A DNA stretch of 64,000 bases from Candidatus Palauibacter soopunensis (GTDB lineage: Bacteria; Gemmatimonadota; Gemmatimonadetes; Palauibacterales; Palauibacteraceae). Below the pieces are notes generated by a model. The model worked only from the letters and a program-made list of their open reading frames with translations. It was not told where the DNA came from and did no database searches. The number at the start of each line of letters is the position of its first letter. Positions within the stretch are counted from its first letter, which is position 1. Of the stretch, positions 35,294 to 46,211 are shown one piece after another. The position numbers were made by a program, and so were the translations under genes. The DNA is taken from contig NZ_CANPVT010000007.1 of assembly GCF_947581735.1 (NCBI RefSeq), positions 145,068 to 209,067 on the forward strand. The letters are read 5' to 3'.

Positions 35294-35539
35294 ATGCGTA
35301 CCGTCAACATGCACGAAGCCAAGACACACCTCTCCCGTCTCGTCCAGGCGGCCGTAGACGGGGAACCGTTCGTGATCGCGCGAGCCGGCAAGCCGATGGT
35401 CAGAGTGGTGTCAATCGAGACACCGGAGCCGGCCGAGACCCGGCGGGTCGGGTTCATGGCCGGCGAAATCTCCGTCCCTCCGGACTTCGACCGGATGGGG
35501 TCCGAGGAGATCGAGACGATGTTCGAGGGAGGCGGATGA
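35294..35539 (+). CDS. Phd/YefM-family antitoxin
   Basis: 81 residues. N-terminal MRTVNMHEAKTHLSRLVQAA and VIARAGKPMVRVV form the Phd/YefM dimer and DNA-binding fold. The C-terminal 30 residues are acidic and would wrap the toxin. AGGAGGA precedes the ATG. Its stop overlaps the toxin start (ATGA, 35536-35539). Expected to repress the operon through the palindrome at 35258-35284. Confidence 0.9.
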   Translation: MRTVNMHEAKTHLSRLVQAAVDGEPFVIARAGKPMVRVVSIETPEPAETRRVGFMAGEISVPPDFDRMGSEEIETMFEGGG

Positions 35540-35922
35540 CGATCCTGCTCGACACGCATGTTCTGATCTGGGCAGCGGGCCTTCCGGAAAAACTGCCACC
35601 CGCTGCACGCGCGGCGATCGAGAATCCCGAGACGGAAATGTTCTACAGCGCGGCCTCGCTGTGGGAGATCGCCATCAAGAGCGGCATGGGCCGCGCCGAT
35701 TTCAGCGTGGACCCACGCGTCCTGCGCCACCGGCTCCGGATCAACGGCTACAGCGAAGTGCCGGTGGTCGGCGCCCACGCGGCCGCCGTGGACCTCCTGC
35801 CTCCGATTCACAAGGATCCGTTCGACCGGCTGCTCGTGGCGCAGGCGCAGATCGAAGGGTTGACGCTGTGGACGGCCGACGCGGTCCTCGGACGCTACGC
35901 CGGCTCGATTCGCGTCATCTAG
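35536..35922 (+). CDS. PIN-domain toxin (VapC-like ribonuclease)
   Basis: 128 residues. PIN acidic residues are visible: LLDTHVLIW (Asp6), SLWEIAIKSG (Glu), KDPFDRLLVAQA (Asp) and TADAVLGRY (Asp). Predicted Mg-dependent endoribonuclease neutralised by the upstream antitoxin. Intact by length and motifs. The RNA target cannot be predicted. The pair sits between two unrelated housekeeping runs, consistent with insertion of a mobile two-gene cassette, though no flanking repeats are seen. Confidence 0.9.
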   Translation: MTILLDTHVLIWAAGLPEKLPPAARAAIENPETEMFYSAASLWEIAIKSGMGRADFSVDPRVLRHRLRINGYSEVPVVGAHAAAVDLLPPIHKDPFDRLLVAQAQIEGLTLWTADAVLGRYAGSIRVI

Positions 35923-35939
35923 CAGACCAAGGCCCGCGG

Positions 35940-36260
35940 TTAGCCGCCGCTGACGGCGGGGAGGACGACGACTTCGGCGCCGTCCGACACGGGAGTATCC
36001 AGGCCGCTCAGGAAGCGGATGTTCTCGCCGTCCACGAAGATGTTCACGTGCGGCCGCAGACGGCGCCGCTCCGTGAACAGGCGGTCGCGGACGCCGGGGT
36101 GGGCGGCTCCGAGTCCGGCCAGGATCTCCCCGACCGGGGCGGGCGCGCCGGGGACGTCCACCACGGCCCGCCCGCCCGTGAACTCCGTCAGTGCGGCGGG
36201 CAGGGTCACGCGCACGAGGCCGGCGCCCGGCGTCCCGGAGGGCTGCGTTCCTGCGGGCAT
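35940..36260 (-). CDS. MoaD/ThiS-family ubiquitin-like protein
   Basis: 106 residues from ATG 36258-36260, which overlaps the propeller stop as TGATG. Beta-grasp features: VRVTLPAALTEFTGG, RPHVNIFVDGENIRF and a C-terminus ending AVSGG, with the free Gly-Gly needed for adenylylation and thiocarboxylation. It could carry sulfur for molybdopterin (as MoaD) or for another pathway. moaC is 22 kb away and no E1-like (MoeB/ThiF) or MoaE gene is in the window. Tight coupling to an Asp-box propeller suggests a different, specific client (inference). Confidence 0.85.
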   Translation of the reverse strand: MPAGTQPSGTPGAGLVRVTLPAALTEFTGGRAVVDVPGAPAPVGEILAGLGAAHPGVRDRLFTERRRLRPHVNIFVDGENIRFLSGLDTPVSDGAEVVVLPAVSGG

Positions 36261-37402
36261 CAGGCTCGCCCGGCCACGCACGCCTTCACGCAGACCACCG
36301 GCGGGAGACCCTCGCACACCAGTCCCCACGTCGTCCCGTCGTCGCGCGAGGCGTACACCTTGCCGCTGCGGGTGCCGAAGAACACCTGCCCGGGGGCGAG
36401 CGTGGCCAGCGCGTCGCGGAGCACGGTTTCGTACGCGTTCCGCTGCGGAAGCCCTTGGGTGAGCGCCTCCCAGCTCGCGCCGCCGTCCCGGGTCCGGTAG
36501 ACGCGCAGCTTCGCCTCGGGCGTACACCGGAAGCCGTCCGATTCGAGCGGAACGATGTAGACCGTGTCGGCATCGCCCGGGTGCATCGCCATCGCGAAAC
36601 CGAAATCCGACGGCACGCCGTTGGCGATGTCCGTCCACGAATCGCCCCAGTCGTCGCTCCGGTACAGTCCCCAGTGGTTCTGCAGAAAGAGCCGGCCCGG
36701 GTTCGACGGGTGGTGCACGATCTTGTGCACGCACTGCCCGAACTCCGGGTGCTTGTCCGGCAGGAACTCCGCGCGCACCCCCTCGTTGCGCGCGGTCCAC
36801 GTCGCGCCGCCATCGTCGCTGCGGTACGCCCCCGCCGCCGAGATGGCGATCGTCGCCCGCCCGCCCGGCTCGCCATCCGTCACGATGGTGTGCAGGCAGA
36901 GCCCGCCGCCCCCCGGCTCCCACCGCTCGCGGTGCGGATGGTTCAGCAACCCGTCCACCGCTTCCCACTTCTCCCCCGCATCGTGCGAGATGAACAGACA
37001 GGCGGGCTCCACGCCCAGCCGGATCACGTCCGGCTCGCGGGCCGACCCCGGCTGGATCTGCCAGACGCGCTTGAGGGAAAGCCCGGAGTCGTCGGGAAAC
37101 CTGACCGAACGCTCGGCCTTCCCCGACCACGTCGCCCCGAAGTCGTCCGAGAAGCGCAGCGTCGTCCCCCAGAAGGGACTGTGCGGCGCCGCCCACAGGC
37201 GCGACCGGCCGGCCCGGCCGTCGTACGCCAGCGCGTAGACTTCCTCTCCCGGGAAATGGGGTCCGTCCAGCTCCCAGCCCCCGCCGCCCGCGCCCGCCTC
37301 GTCGCCCGCCCCGCCCCCGTCGCGCGGCCGCGCCAGGAAAGCGCCCTTCGTCGTGCCCAGCAGGAGCGTGCCGCCCCCGTTCGTCCCGTTTCCGCTCGCC
37401 AC
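36260..37402 (-). CDS. Asp-box (BNR) beta-propeller, sialidase-like
   Basis: 380 residues from GTG 37402, which has GAGGGG 7 nt before it; GTG 37426 is an alternative. At least five Asp boxes are visible: SDDFGATW, SDDGGATW, SDDWGDSW, TRDGGASW and SRDDGTTW. The catalytic Arg triad and Tyr/Glu of true sialidases are not apparent, and there is no signal peptide, so this is better described as a cytoplasmic BNR/VPS10-like propeller than as a sialidase. It is translationally coupled to the MoaD-like gene. Function unknown. Confidence 0.85.
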   Translation of the reverse strand: MASGNGTNGGGTLLLGTTKGAFLARPRDGGGAGDEAGAGGGGWELDGPHFPGEEVYALAYDGRAGRSRLWAAPHSPFWGTTLRFSDDFGATWSGKAERSVRFPDDSGLSLKRVWQIQPGSAREPDVIRLGVEPACLFISHDAGEKWEAVDGLLNHPHRERWEPGGGGLCLHTIVTDGEPGGRATIAISAAGAYRSDDGGATWTARNEGVRAEFLPDKHPEFGQCVHKIVHHPSNPGRLFLQNHWGLYRSDDWGDSWTDIANGVPSDFGFAMAMHPGDADTVYIVPLESDGFRCTPEAKLRVYRTRDGGASWEALTQGLPQRNAYETVLRDALATLAPGQVFFGTRSGKVYASRDDGTTWGLVCEGLPPVVCVKACVAGRA

Positions 37403-37507
37403 GATCCGTCCCCTCGTTGTTCGCACGTCCCTTCACAAACGCAATACGTCGCTTCGCAGCCCAAGTTGCGCGCGGCCAATGTACCACGCGGGCGCCTCCC
37501 CGGTGCG

Positions 37508-37536
37508 TTGGCCCGCCGACGGCGGGACCGTATCAT
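37508..37536 (+). promoter_or_regulatory. DUF72 operon promoter, leaderless geometry
   Basis: TTGGCC at 37508-37513, a 17-nt spacer and TATCAT at 37531-37536, then 7 nt to the ATG at 37544. No Shine-Dalgarno. A CCCGCC/GGCGGG hairpin with a 3-nt loop lies inside the spacer at 37512-37526 and could be a regulator site. Confidence 0.5.
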
Positions 37537-37543
37537 CCGGCCC

Positions 37544-38266
37544 ATGCAGGTCTGGATCGGCACGAGCGGCTACAGCTATCCCGCGTGGAAAGGCAGCTTC
37601 TACCCGGAGGATCTCCCCAACAAGGAGATGTTGTCGTTCTACGGCCGCCGGCTTCGGGCCGTCGAGATCAACAACACCTTCTACCGCATGCCGCGCGAGA
37701 GCGTGCTGGAGAACTGGGCCGGGGCGGTGCCCGACGGATTCCGCTTCGCGCTCAAGGCTTCGCGCCGCATCACGCACTTCAAGCGGTTGAAGAACACGGA
37801 GGAGGAAACGGAGTATCTCGTGCAGACGGCGTCGGTGATGGCGGATCGCGCCGGCGTCATCCTCTACCAGCTTCCGCCCAACTTCAAGCGGGACGATGAA
37901 CGGCTCGCGCGTTTCGTGGACCAGCTTCCGAACCCCGGCACCTCCGCCTTCGAGTTCCGGCACGCCTCGTGGTTCGACGAGGCGGTGTTCGACATCCTGC
38001 GGGCCCGGAACTCCGCCCTCTGCCTCGCCGAGACGGACGACGGAGAGGACGCGCCGCTCGTCGATACGGCGGACTGGACCTACCTCCGCCTGCGCCGCAG
38101 CGCGTACTCGGCGGAGGAGTTGGAAGCTTGGGCCGGGCGGCTGCGCGACTCGGGCTGGGACCGGGTCTACGCCTTCTTCAAGCACGAAGATGCGGGCGTC
38201 GGTCCCGCGCTCGCCGGGCGGTTCACGGAGATGATGGCGGAGACGACGGAGGCGACGCACGCATGA
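37544..38266 (+). CDS. DUF72 domain protein (TIM-barrel)
   Basis: 240 residues. MQVWIGTSGYSYPAWKGSFY is the classic DUF72 (YecE) opening, followed by RRLRAVEINNTFYRMP and FALKASRRITHFKRL. A conserved family of TIM-barrel fold whose reaction is not established. It leads a small run with the rhomboid gene (ATGA overlap) and leuB (4-nt gap). Start codon position relative to the -10 suggests a leaderless mRNA. Confidence 0.93.
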   Translation: MQVWIGTSGYSYPAWKGSFYPEDLPNKEMLSFYGRRLRAVEINNTFYRMPRESVLENWAGAVPDGFRFALKASRRITHFKRLKNTEEETEYLVQTASVMADRAGVILYQLPPNFKRDDERLARFVDQLPNPGTSAFEFRHASWFDEAVFDILRARNSALCLAETDDGEDAPLVDTADWTYLRLRRSAYSAEELEAWAGRLRDSGWDRVYAFFKHEDAGVGPALAGRFTEMMAETTEATHA

Positions 38267-39051
38267 CCCGTGTCGTCGGCCAACTGCTCCTGATCAACGG
38301 CGTCGCCTACGTGTTCACGCGCACGAACCCCGTCCTGATGTCGGAGCTGTGGCTCGTCCCCGCCCAGGTTCTGACCCGGCCCTGGACGCTCATCACCTAC
38401 CAGTTCCTGCACGGTGGCGTGTCCCACATCTTCTTCAACATGCTCGCGCTCTTCTTCTTCGGGCCGAAGCTCGAGGCGCTGCTCGGATCGAAGGGTTTCC
38501 TCAGGCTGTACCTGCTGGCCGGGCTTGTGGGAGCCCTCGTCCACATCCTGTGGACCGCCCTCACGATGTCGCAGGGGGGGCTCTACATTCCGATGGTCGG
38601 GGCTTCGGCGGCCGTGTACGGCGTGCTCTTCGGCTACGCGCGCTACTGGCCGCGCGACCGGGTGATGATCTGGTTCGTCATCCCCGTTCAGGTCCGCTTC
38701 CTCGTCATCGGGTTCACGCTGCTCTCCCTGTGGCTGGGCCTGGGCGGCGTCGGCGGCGGCGTGGCGCACTTCGCGCACCTGGGTGGGTTCCTCGGCGGCT
38801 GGCTCTACCTGAGGTGGCGGGCCACGCGCTCCGCCGCGGCGCAGTTCCGCCGGAAAGCCGAGAGTCCCGGCGCCCGCATGGGAGAGCGGGAGTTGAACGT
38901 GAAGTGGGGGCGCATCGAGCCGAGCGCCCTCCATCCCGTGAACCGGGCCGAGTACGAGCGCATCGCCGACAAGCTCAAGGGCGCAGGGTGGTCCGCCCTC
39001 ACCGACCGCGAACGCACGTTCGTGGAGCGATTCGGCGGAGGCTTCGGCTAG
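38263..39051 (+). CDS. rhomboid intramembrane serine protease
   Basis: 262 residues, about six membrane segments. Catalytic Ser in GASAAVYGVLFGYA and His in GVAHFAHLGGFLGG; the conserved TYQFLHGGVSHIFFNM supplies the HxxxxHxxxN helix. The C-terminal roughly 60 residues (EYERIADKLKGAGWSALTDR) are a cytoplasmic helical tail like those of many non-proteobacterial rhomboids. Substrates unknown. Overlaps DUF72 by ATGA and is 4 nt from leuB. Confidence 0.93.
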   Translation: MTRVVGQLLLINGVAYVFTRTNPVLMSELWLVPAQVLTRPWTLITYQFLHGGVSHIFFNMLALFFFGPKLEALLGSKGFLRLYLLAGLVGALVHILWTALTMSQGGLYIPMVGASAAVYGVLFGYARYWPRDRVMIWFVIPVQVRFLVIGFTLLSLWLGLGGVGGGVAHFAHLGGFLGGWLYLRWRATRSAAAQFRRKAESPGARMGERELNVKWGRIEPSALHPVNRAEYERIADKLKGAGWSALTDRERTFVERFGGGFG

Positions 39052-39055
39052 CACG

Positions 39056-40138
39056 ATGGCCGGGCGTGTCCTGTTCCTGCCCGGCGATGGCATCGGCCCC
39101 GAGGTCCTCCGCGAGGCGCGACGCGTGCTGGAGGCCGTCGGCGAGGTCTGTGGCCACCGCTTCGACATCGTCGAAGCCCCCATCGGCGACGGCGCGCTCG
39201 AGCGGTTCGGAGATCCTCTGCCGGAGGACACGCGGGCCCTCGCCGTGGAGGTCGACGCCGTGCTCGTGGGAGCCGTCGGACTCGCGGTGCGCTCCGTGCA
39301 CGGGACGGAGGTCGACGCCTCCAGAGGGCTGCTGGATCTGCGGCAGTTGCTCGGAAACCACGCGAACATCCGGCCCGTTTCCGTGCCCGAGGCGCTCGTC
39401 GCGCGATCTCCCCTCCGTCCCGAGTGCGTCCGCGGCGTGGACCTCGTGGTCGTCCGCGAACTGCTCGGCGGCATCTATTTCGGGCGTCCGCGCGGAATCG
39501 AGGACGGCGTCGCCTTCGACACCGAGATCTATACGGAGGAGGAGATTCGGCGGATCTCCGTGTCGGCGTTCGAACTCGCGCGCACGCGGCGGAAGAAAGT
39601 GACGTCGATAGACAAGGCGAATGTCCTGGAGTCGTCGATCTTCTGGCGCCGAATCGCCGAAGGAGTATCCCGCGACTATCCGGATATCGAGTTTTCCAGC
39701 ATGCTCGTGGACAATTGCGCGATGCAGTTGATCCAGCATCCGCGCCAGTTCGACGTCCTGCTGACCAGCAACATGTTCGGCGACATTCTGAGCGACGAGG
39801 CGGCGGTGCTCGTCGGGAGCCTCGGCATGCTGCCGTCGGCGAGTGTGGGTGGCGACATCGGTCTCTATGAGCCGGTCCACGGCGCGGCGCCGGACATCAC
39901 GGGGCGGGGGATCGCCAACCCCATCGGCGCGATCCTCTCCGTCGCGATGATGCTCGACCTCACGTTCGCGCTGCCGGACGAGGCGGGCGCCGTGCGGGCC
40001 GCCGTGAACCGCGTGCTCGAGGACGGATACGGCACCGCCGACCTCCACGCCGACGGGGGCCGGGCGCCGGTGTCGACGGCGCGGATGGGCGAGTTGATCG
40101 TCGGAGCCCTGGGCACCGTGGGCGCGGCGGACCAGTGA
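39056..40138 (+). CDS. leuB: 3-isopropylmalate dehydrogenase
   Basis: Leucine pathway oxidative decarboxylase, 360 residues. Motifs: LPGDGIGPEVL, LLDLRQLLGNHANIRPV with substrate-binding arginines, DKANVLESS and NMFGDILSDEAAVLVGSLGM. The last block favours LeuB over tartrate or isocitrate dehydrogenases. Other leucine genes are not in the window. It precedes the thiC riboswitch by only about 15 bp, so a transcript from DUF72-rhomboid-leuB could run into thiC. Confidence 0.92.
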   Translation: MAGRVLFLPGDGIGPEVLREARRVLEAVGEVCGHRFDIVEAPIGDGALERFGDPLPEDTRALAVEVDAVLVGAVGLAVRSVHGTEVDASRGLLDLRQLLGNHANIRPVSVPEALVARSPLRPECVRGVDLVVVRELLGGIYFGRPRGIEDGVAFDTEIYTEEEIRRISVSAFELARTRRKKVTSIDKANVLESSIFWRRIAEGVSRDYPDIEFSSMLVDNCAMQLIQHPRQFDVLLTSNMFGDILSDEAAVLVGSLGMLPSASVGGDIGLYEPVHGAAPDITGRGIANPIGAILSVAMMLDLTFALPDEAGAVRAAVNRVLEDGYGTADLHADGGRAPVSTARMGELIVGALGTVGAADQ

Positions 40139-40151
40139 CGCCTATCTTTCC

Positions 40152-41976
<1,825 letters not shown>

Positions 41977-41977
41977 T

Positions 41978-42002
41978 CCGCTCGGCGTGGAACCCCGAGC
42001 GG
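41978..42002 (+). terminator. stem-loop after thiC, weak terminator candidate
   Basis: CCGCTCGG (41978-41985) and CCGAGCGG (41995-42002) form a perfect 8-bp stem with a 9-nt loop, one base after the thiC stop. No U-tract follows, so intrinsic termination is uncertain; it may only protect the 3' end. Confidence 0.4.
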
Positions 42003-42104
42003 CCCGACCGCATATATTTCAGCAAGGTGGAGGTGCCGGGCCGGCGGAGACCCACCGTGACTCCGCACAAGCCGGAACCCGGCCAGGGAGGAAGGGAGGA
42101 AGGG

Positions 42105-42710
42105 ATGTTCGACCGAAGAAACGTAGTCGCGGTGCTTCTCGCCGGCGCGCTCGCGGCCGGCTGCAGCGAGGGCACGACGGATCCCCCCGACACATCCGAG
42201 CGGCTTTCCGCGGCCGAGTCGCTGGCGCTGTTCGAGGCGATGCGAGCGATTCAGAGTGATCCGGATCCCACGATCATCGGGGGCTCCGAGAACAGCATGG
42301 TGGTTGCGTGCCCCCTCGGGGGACAGATCACGATCACCATCGACGTCGTGGAGGAGTCGGTGGGCGACACGGCGAGGCTGACGTCCGATTTTACGGCCAC
42401 TCCCAGCGGCTGCCAGGTGTCGAGCGGCGGGATGCGGTTCACCGTGGACGGCCGCCCGAGCGTCCGCGAACGGACCGTCGCCACCATCGTCGGCTTTTTC
42501 GAGGCGTTCACCCTCGAGGGTTCGGTGACGGGAGCGCTGGACTGGCAGTCCGACGGCCGGTCCGGGTCCTGCGACATCGACATGGCCTTGAGCGGGGGTC
42601 TGGATTCCTCCGGTACGGAACCGTCCCTGGCCGCCGTGCTGGCCGGCACGCTATGCGGCCACGAGACCCGCCTCGACGTAGACGACGTACCCGGCGGCCC
42701 GTCCGGCTAG
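42105..42710 (+). CDS. uncharacterised lipoprotein
   Basis: 201 residues, not recognised. Signal peptide with lipobox LAAGC ([20 protein letters not shown]), then an acidic linker and a beta-rich domain with three cysteines and repeated Thr/Ser-rich strands ([37 protein letters not shown]). A purine-rich Shine-Dalgarno (GGAGGAAGGGAGGAAGGG) is duplicated before the ATG. Its TAG stop shares the bases CTAG with the stop of the convergent acyl-CoA dehydrogenase. Probably sits on the periplasmic face of a membrane. Confidence 0.75.
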   Translation: MFDRRNVVAVLLAGALAAGCSEGTTDPPDTSERLSAAESLALFEAMRAIQSDPDPTIIGGSENSMVVACPLGGQITITIDVVEESVGDTARLTSDFTATPSGCQVSSGGMRFTVDGRPSVRERTVATIVGFFEAFTLEGSVTGALDWQSDGRSGSCDIDMALSGGLDSSGTEPSLAAVLAGTLCGHETRLDVDDVPGGPSG

Positions 42711-44695
42711 ACGACCTCGGCCTTGGCGCTCGCCGGGCGGGGCTCCGCAAAGGGTTCGGACGGGGAGGCGTCGGGTCCATGATCGGACGGCAGATCCGGC
42801 GCCGCTCCCTGCCAGGCTTCGAGCGCGGCCTTCTGGAGGCCGACGATGTCGCGCTCCATCCACTCGAAGCGGCCCGCCATGATGTCCTGGGCGATGCGGT
42901 AGTCCGCCGCGTCGTGGTTCGAGCGGATGCGGCGGAAGAGTTCGCCCACGCGCCGGCGTGACTCGACGGCGAACGAATCGGCGAGACGCGCCGCCTCCCG
43001 GGCCTCGTCGCGGGCCTCATCCCCCGCGCGCCGGCGCAGCATGTCGGCTCTCGTGACGGCGGCCGAGATCGCGAACAGTTCCGCGCCGATGTCGATGACG
43101 CGGAAGAGCAGTCCCTGGCGCCGCTCGAGCCTGGGCCCGTGGCGGAGCATGAGGTGGAAGATCGTGCGCGCGAGCTTGCGGCTGTTGCGCTCGACGAAGC
43201 GCAGGTGCTTCGCCAACCGTCCGTGGCTCGCGAAGCGCGGCGGCAGGCTCCAGCCGATCCACGTCGTCGGATACCAGGTGGCGTAGAACCACGCGGCCTT
43301 CGGCAGCGCCTTGAGCTTGGCGCCGAGGCCGAGTTTCGGGTCGACGAGGTCGCCGGCGATCTGGAGGTGCCGGTCCACGGCCTCGCGGGCCATGAACAGG
43401 CGCAGGATCTCGCTCGATCCCTCGAAGATCCGGTTGATGCGGAAGTCCCGCAGCCAGCGCTCGACGGCGACGGGTTCCTCGCCGCGCGCCGTGAGCGAGT
43501 CGGCGGTCTCGTAGCCGCGCCCGCCCCGCACCTGCAACGCGTCGTCGACGAGTTGCCAGCCCGTTTCCGTGTTCCAGAGCTTCGCCATCGCGGCCTCGAG
43601 CCGGATGTCGTAGCCGCCCCGGTCCGCCATCGACTGCGTGAGGTCGGCGATCGCGGACATGGCGTACGTCCGGGTCGCGATCGACGTCAGGTAGTGCGCG
43701 ATCGTCTCGTGCTTGCCGACCGGCACCCCCCACTGGATCCGCTCCGCGCACCAGCGCCGGCACGCCTCGAGCGCGGTCTGCGCGCCGCCCACGGAGGAAG
43801 CGGGAATCGTGAGCCGCCCCGTGTTCAGCGTCATGAGCGCGAGCTTGAGTCCGCTCCCTTCCTTCCAAAGCAGGTTCTCGGCGGGCACGCGGACGTCGGT
43901 GAAGCGGATGATCCCGTTCTCGAGCGCCTTGAGCCCCATGAAGTGGCAGCGCCGCACGATCTCGACGCCCGGCCAGTCGCGCTCGACGATGAAGGCGGAG
44001 ATGCGCCCCGTGTCCGGGTGGCGCGCCATGACGACGTAGAGTTCGGCCAGGGTGCCGTTCGTGCACCACAGCTTCTCGCCGTTCAGGATGAAGGCGGACC
44101 CGTCCTCCGTGCGCTCGGCGGAGGTCGTGAGCCGGGCCGGGTCCGAACCCACGTCGTTCTCGGTGAGCGCGAAGGCGCTGACGGCCCCCTTCGCGAGCCG
44201 CGGGAAGTACGCCTCCTTCTGCGCCTCGGTGCCGAACATCTTGAGCGGCTGCCCCACGCCGATCGACTGATGCGCCGAGAGGAGGGCGACGACGTTCCCG
44301 TCCACCGAGCCGACGACGCGCATCGCGTTCGCGTACTCCGTCTGGTTGAATCCGAGGCCGCCGTACTTCCTGGGCACCTTGATGCCGAAGGCGCCGCGCT
44401 CCGCAAGCGCCCGCACCACCTCGGGCGGGATCTTTCCGTCCCGGTCGATGCCGTCCGAGTCCACCTCGTCCCGCAGGAAGACCCGCAGGTCCTCCGTCCA
44501 CTCGCGCGCGTAGTCGGAGATGAAATCGTTCGGGTCGGGATAGGGGTGAATCGCGTCGAGCCGGAACTTCCCGAGAAAGAGGTTCCGGACGAAGGTTCGC
44601 CCCGTCCAGTCCGTCTCGCGGGCAGCCTCGGCGACCTTCCGGGCCTCGGCCTCGCTGACGTGGGATTTCGCGCTCGCGCCTGTATGTGCGGACAT
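42707..44695 (-). CDS. acyl-CoA dehydrogenase, VLCAD/FadE-like with C-terminal extension
   Basis: FAD enzyme for the first step of fatty acyl-CoA beta-oxidation. 662 residues from ATG 44695 (longer in-frame readings to 44851 lack family character). FAD and substrate blocks: [40 protein letters not shown] and [13 protein letters not shown] with the catalytic glutamate in the VLCAD position. After about residue 425, a roughly 230-residue helical C-terminal domain resembles the VLCAD/ACAD9 dimerisation region. Diverges from the MFS gene across a 223-bp gap in which I see no firm promoter. Confidence 0.93.
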   Translation of the reverse strand: MSAHTGASAKSHVSEAEARKVAEAARETDWTGRTFVRNLFLGKFRLDAIHPYPDPNDFISDYAREWTEDLRVFLRDEVDSDGIDRDGKIPPEVVRALAERGAFGIKVPRKYGGLGFNQTEYANAMRVVGSVDGNVVALLSAHQSIGVGQPLKMFGTEAQKEAYFPRLAKGAVSAFALTENDVGSDPARLTTSAERTEDGSAFILNGEKLWCTNGTLAELYVVMARHPDTGRISAFIVERDWPGVEIVRRCHFMGLKALENGIIRFTDVRVPAENLLWKEGSGLKLALMTLNTGRLTIPASSVGGAQTALEACRRWCAERIQWGVPVGKHETIAHYLTSIATRTYAMSAIADLTQSMADRGGYDIRLEAAMAKLWNTETGWQLVDDALQVRGGRGYETADSLTARGEEPVAVERWLRDFRINRIFEGSSEILRLFMAREAVDRHLQIAGDLVDPKLGLGAKLKALPKAAWFYATWYPTTWIGWSLPPRFASHGRLAKHLRFVERNSRKLARTIFHLMLRHGPRLERRQGLLFRVIDIGAELFAISAAVTRADMLRRRAGDEARDEAREAARLADSFAVESRRRVGELFRRIRSNHDAADYRIAQDIMAGRFEWMERDIVGLQKAALEAWQGAAPDLPSDHGPDASPSEPFAEPRPASAKAEVV

Positions 44696-44918
44696 GTGAA
44701 TCTTCCGTCTCCCGTGCCTCATCGGTGACGCCGCCGCGGCGGGCGGCACTCCCGCAAACCTACCCCGCGCCACGCGTTCGCGACAAACCGGCGGCGTCGC
44801 GTTCGCCACGCCGGTCGAGGCGGGCGGGCGCAGCCGGACGGGTCGCATCACGCGGACTTCCCGTGATACCCTTGAGCCCTCGAAACGGGCCCCCGCCAGA
44901 TTCGAAAGGCCGCCGCGA

Positions 44919-46211
44919 GTGAACTCGACCTCTCAACCCCCGCCCGTCGCCCGCCGGGAGATCGTCTCCTGGGCGATGTACGACTTCGCCCACTCGGCCT
45001 TCGGGACGATCGTCGTGACGTTCATCTTCTCGGCCTGGTTCGCGCGGTCGATCGCCCCCGACGATGTGCTGGGGGGCGTCTGGTGGACGCGCGCGGTCAC
45101 CGTCTCCGCGGTCACGACCGCGCTCATCATGCCGGTGGTCGGCGCGATGGGGGACTTCGGCGGCCTCAAGAAGCGGTTTCTGCTCATCGCGACCATGATC
45201 TGCGTCGTTCTGACGGCGAGCCTCTTCGGCATGGGGCCGGGCGATGCATGGATCGCCGCGCTCGTGTTCATCGGGGCCAGCGTCGCCTACGAGTCGATGC
45301 AGTCGCTCGCCAACGCGTTCCTTCCCGAGATCTCGACCCGGGAGAACATGGGACGGATATCCGGGCTGGGCTGGGGCCTGGGGTACTTCGGCGGCCTCCT
45401 CTGCCTCGTTCCGGCGCTGGGCATGGTCAGCGGCTGGCTGCCGGAGGAGGGGGGGCTGAACGTGCGGTCCACGAGCCTCCTCGCCGCCGGCTGGCTCCTC
45501 GTGTTCTCGATTCCGGTCTTCCTCTTCCTGCGGGAGCGGCAGCCTCGCCGCCGCGCGCCGCTCGGCACCTACGTGCGCATGGGCTTCGGCCGCATCGCGG
45601 ACACGGCCCGGGACCTGAGGCGCTATCGCCAGGCCGTCCGCCTCCTCGTCGCGCGTCTCGTCTACAACGACGGGCTCGCGACCGCCTTCGCCATGGCGGC
45701 GATCTTCGCCGGGGCCGAGTTCGGGATGGAGACGGCGGACCTCCTCATCCTCGGCATCGTCGTGAACCTGACGGCCGGCGCGAGCGCGATCGGCTTCGGG
45801 TTCGTGCAGGACCGGATCGGCGGGAAGCGGACGATCGCCATCACGCTCGTGCTGCTGATGGTGGCGGTCGCCATGGCATGGTCCGCGCGGGACCTCCCGA
45901 TGTTCTGGGCCGCGGCCATACTCCTGGGGCTGATGGTCGGGCCGAACCAGGCGGGGAGCCGCGCCCTCCTCGGGTCGTTCGTGCCCGAGAGCAAGCAGGG
46001 CGAACTGTTCGGCTTCTACGCCTTCTCGGGCCGGCTTTCCGCCGCGGCCGGCCCGCTCTCCTACGGGCTCATCTTGGGTGCCACGGGCAGCCACCGGTGG
46101 GCCATCGCCTCCATCCTCGTGTTTCTCGCCGCCGGGTTCCTGCTCCTGCTGCGCGTGGACGAGGAGGAGGGCGTGGCGCTCGCGGAGGCGGAGGCGACGC
46201 CCGCCGGCTAG
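44919..46211 (+). CDS. MFS transporter, UMF1/Atg22-like
   Basis: 430 residues, 11-12 membrane segments, GTG start. [18 protein letters not shown] is the UMF1 family opening; later [14 protein letters not shown] and the hydrophilic central loop [14 protein letters not shown] are typical. UMF1 members are predicted efflux or small-solute carriers; the substrate is unknown. Its TAG is the same CTAG used by the facing DUF5107 gene. Confidence 0.88.
   Translation: MNSTSQPPPVARREIVSWAMYDFAHSAFGTIVVTFIFSAWFARSIAPDDVLGGVWWTRAVTVSAVTTALIMPVVGAMGDFGGLKKRFLLIATMICVVLTASLFGMGPGDAWIAALVFIGASVAYESMQSLANAFLPEISTRENMGRISGLGWGLGYFGGLLCLVPALGMVSGWLPEEGGLNVRSTSLLAAGWLLVFSIPVFLFLRERQPRRRAPLGTYVRMGFGRIADTARDLRRYRQAVRLLVARLVYNDGLATAFAMAAIFAGAEFGMETADLLILGIVVNLTAGASAIGFGFVQDRIGGKRTIAITLVLLMVAVAMAWSARDLPMFWAAAILLGLMVGPNQAGSRALLGSFVPESKQGELFGFYAFSGRLSAAAGPLSYGLILGATGSHRWAIASILVFLAAGFLLLLRVDEEEGVALAEAEATPAG

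Noticed and set aside
36260-37402. Assignment as true sialidase
   Set aside because: Asp boxes are present, but the arginine triad and a signal peptide are not visible; the boxes alone define a propeller, not the activity.
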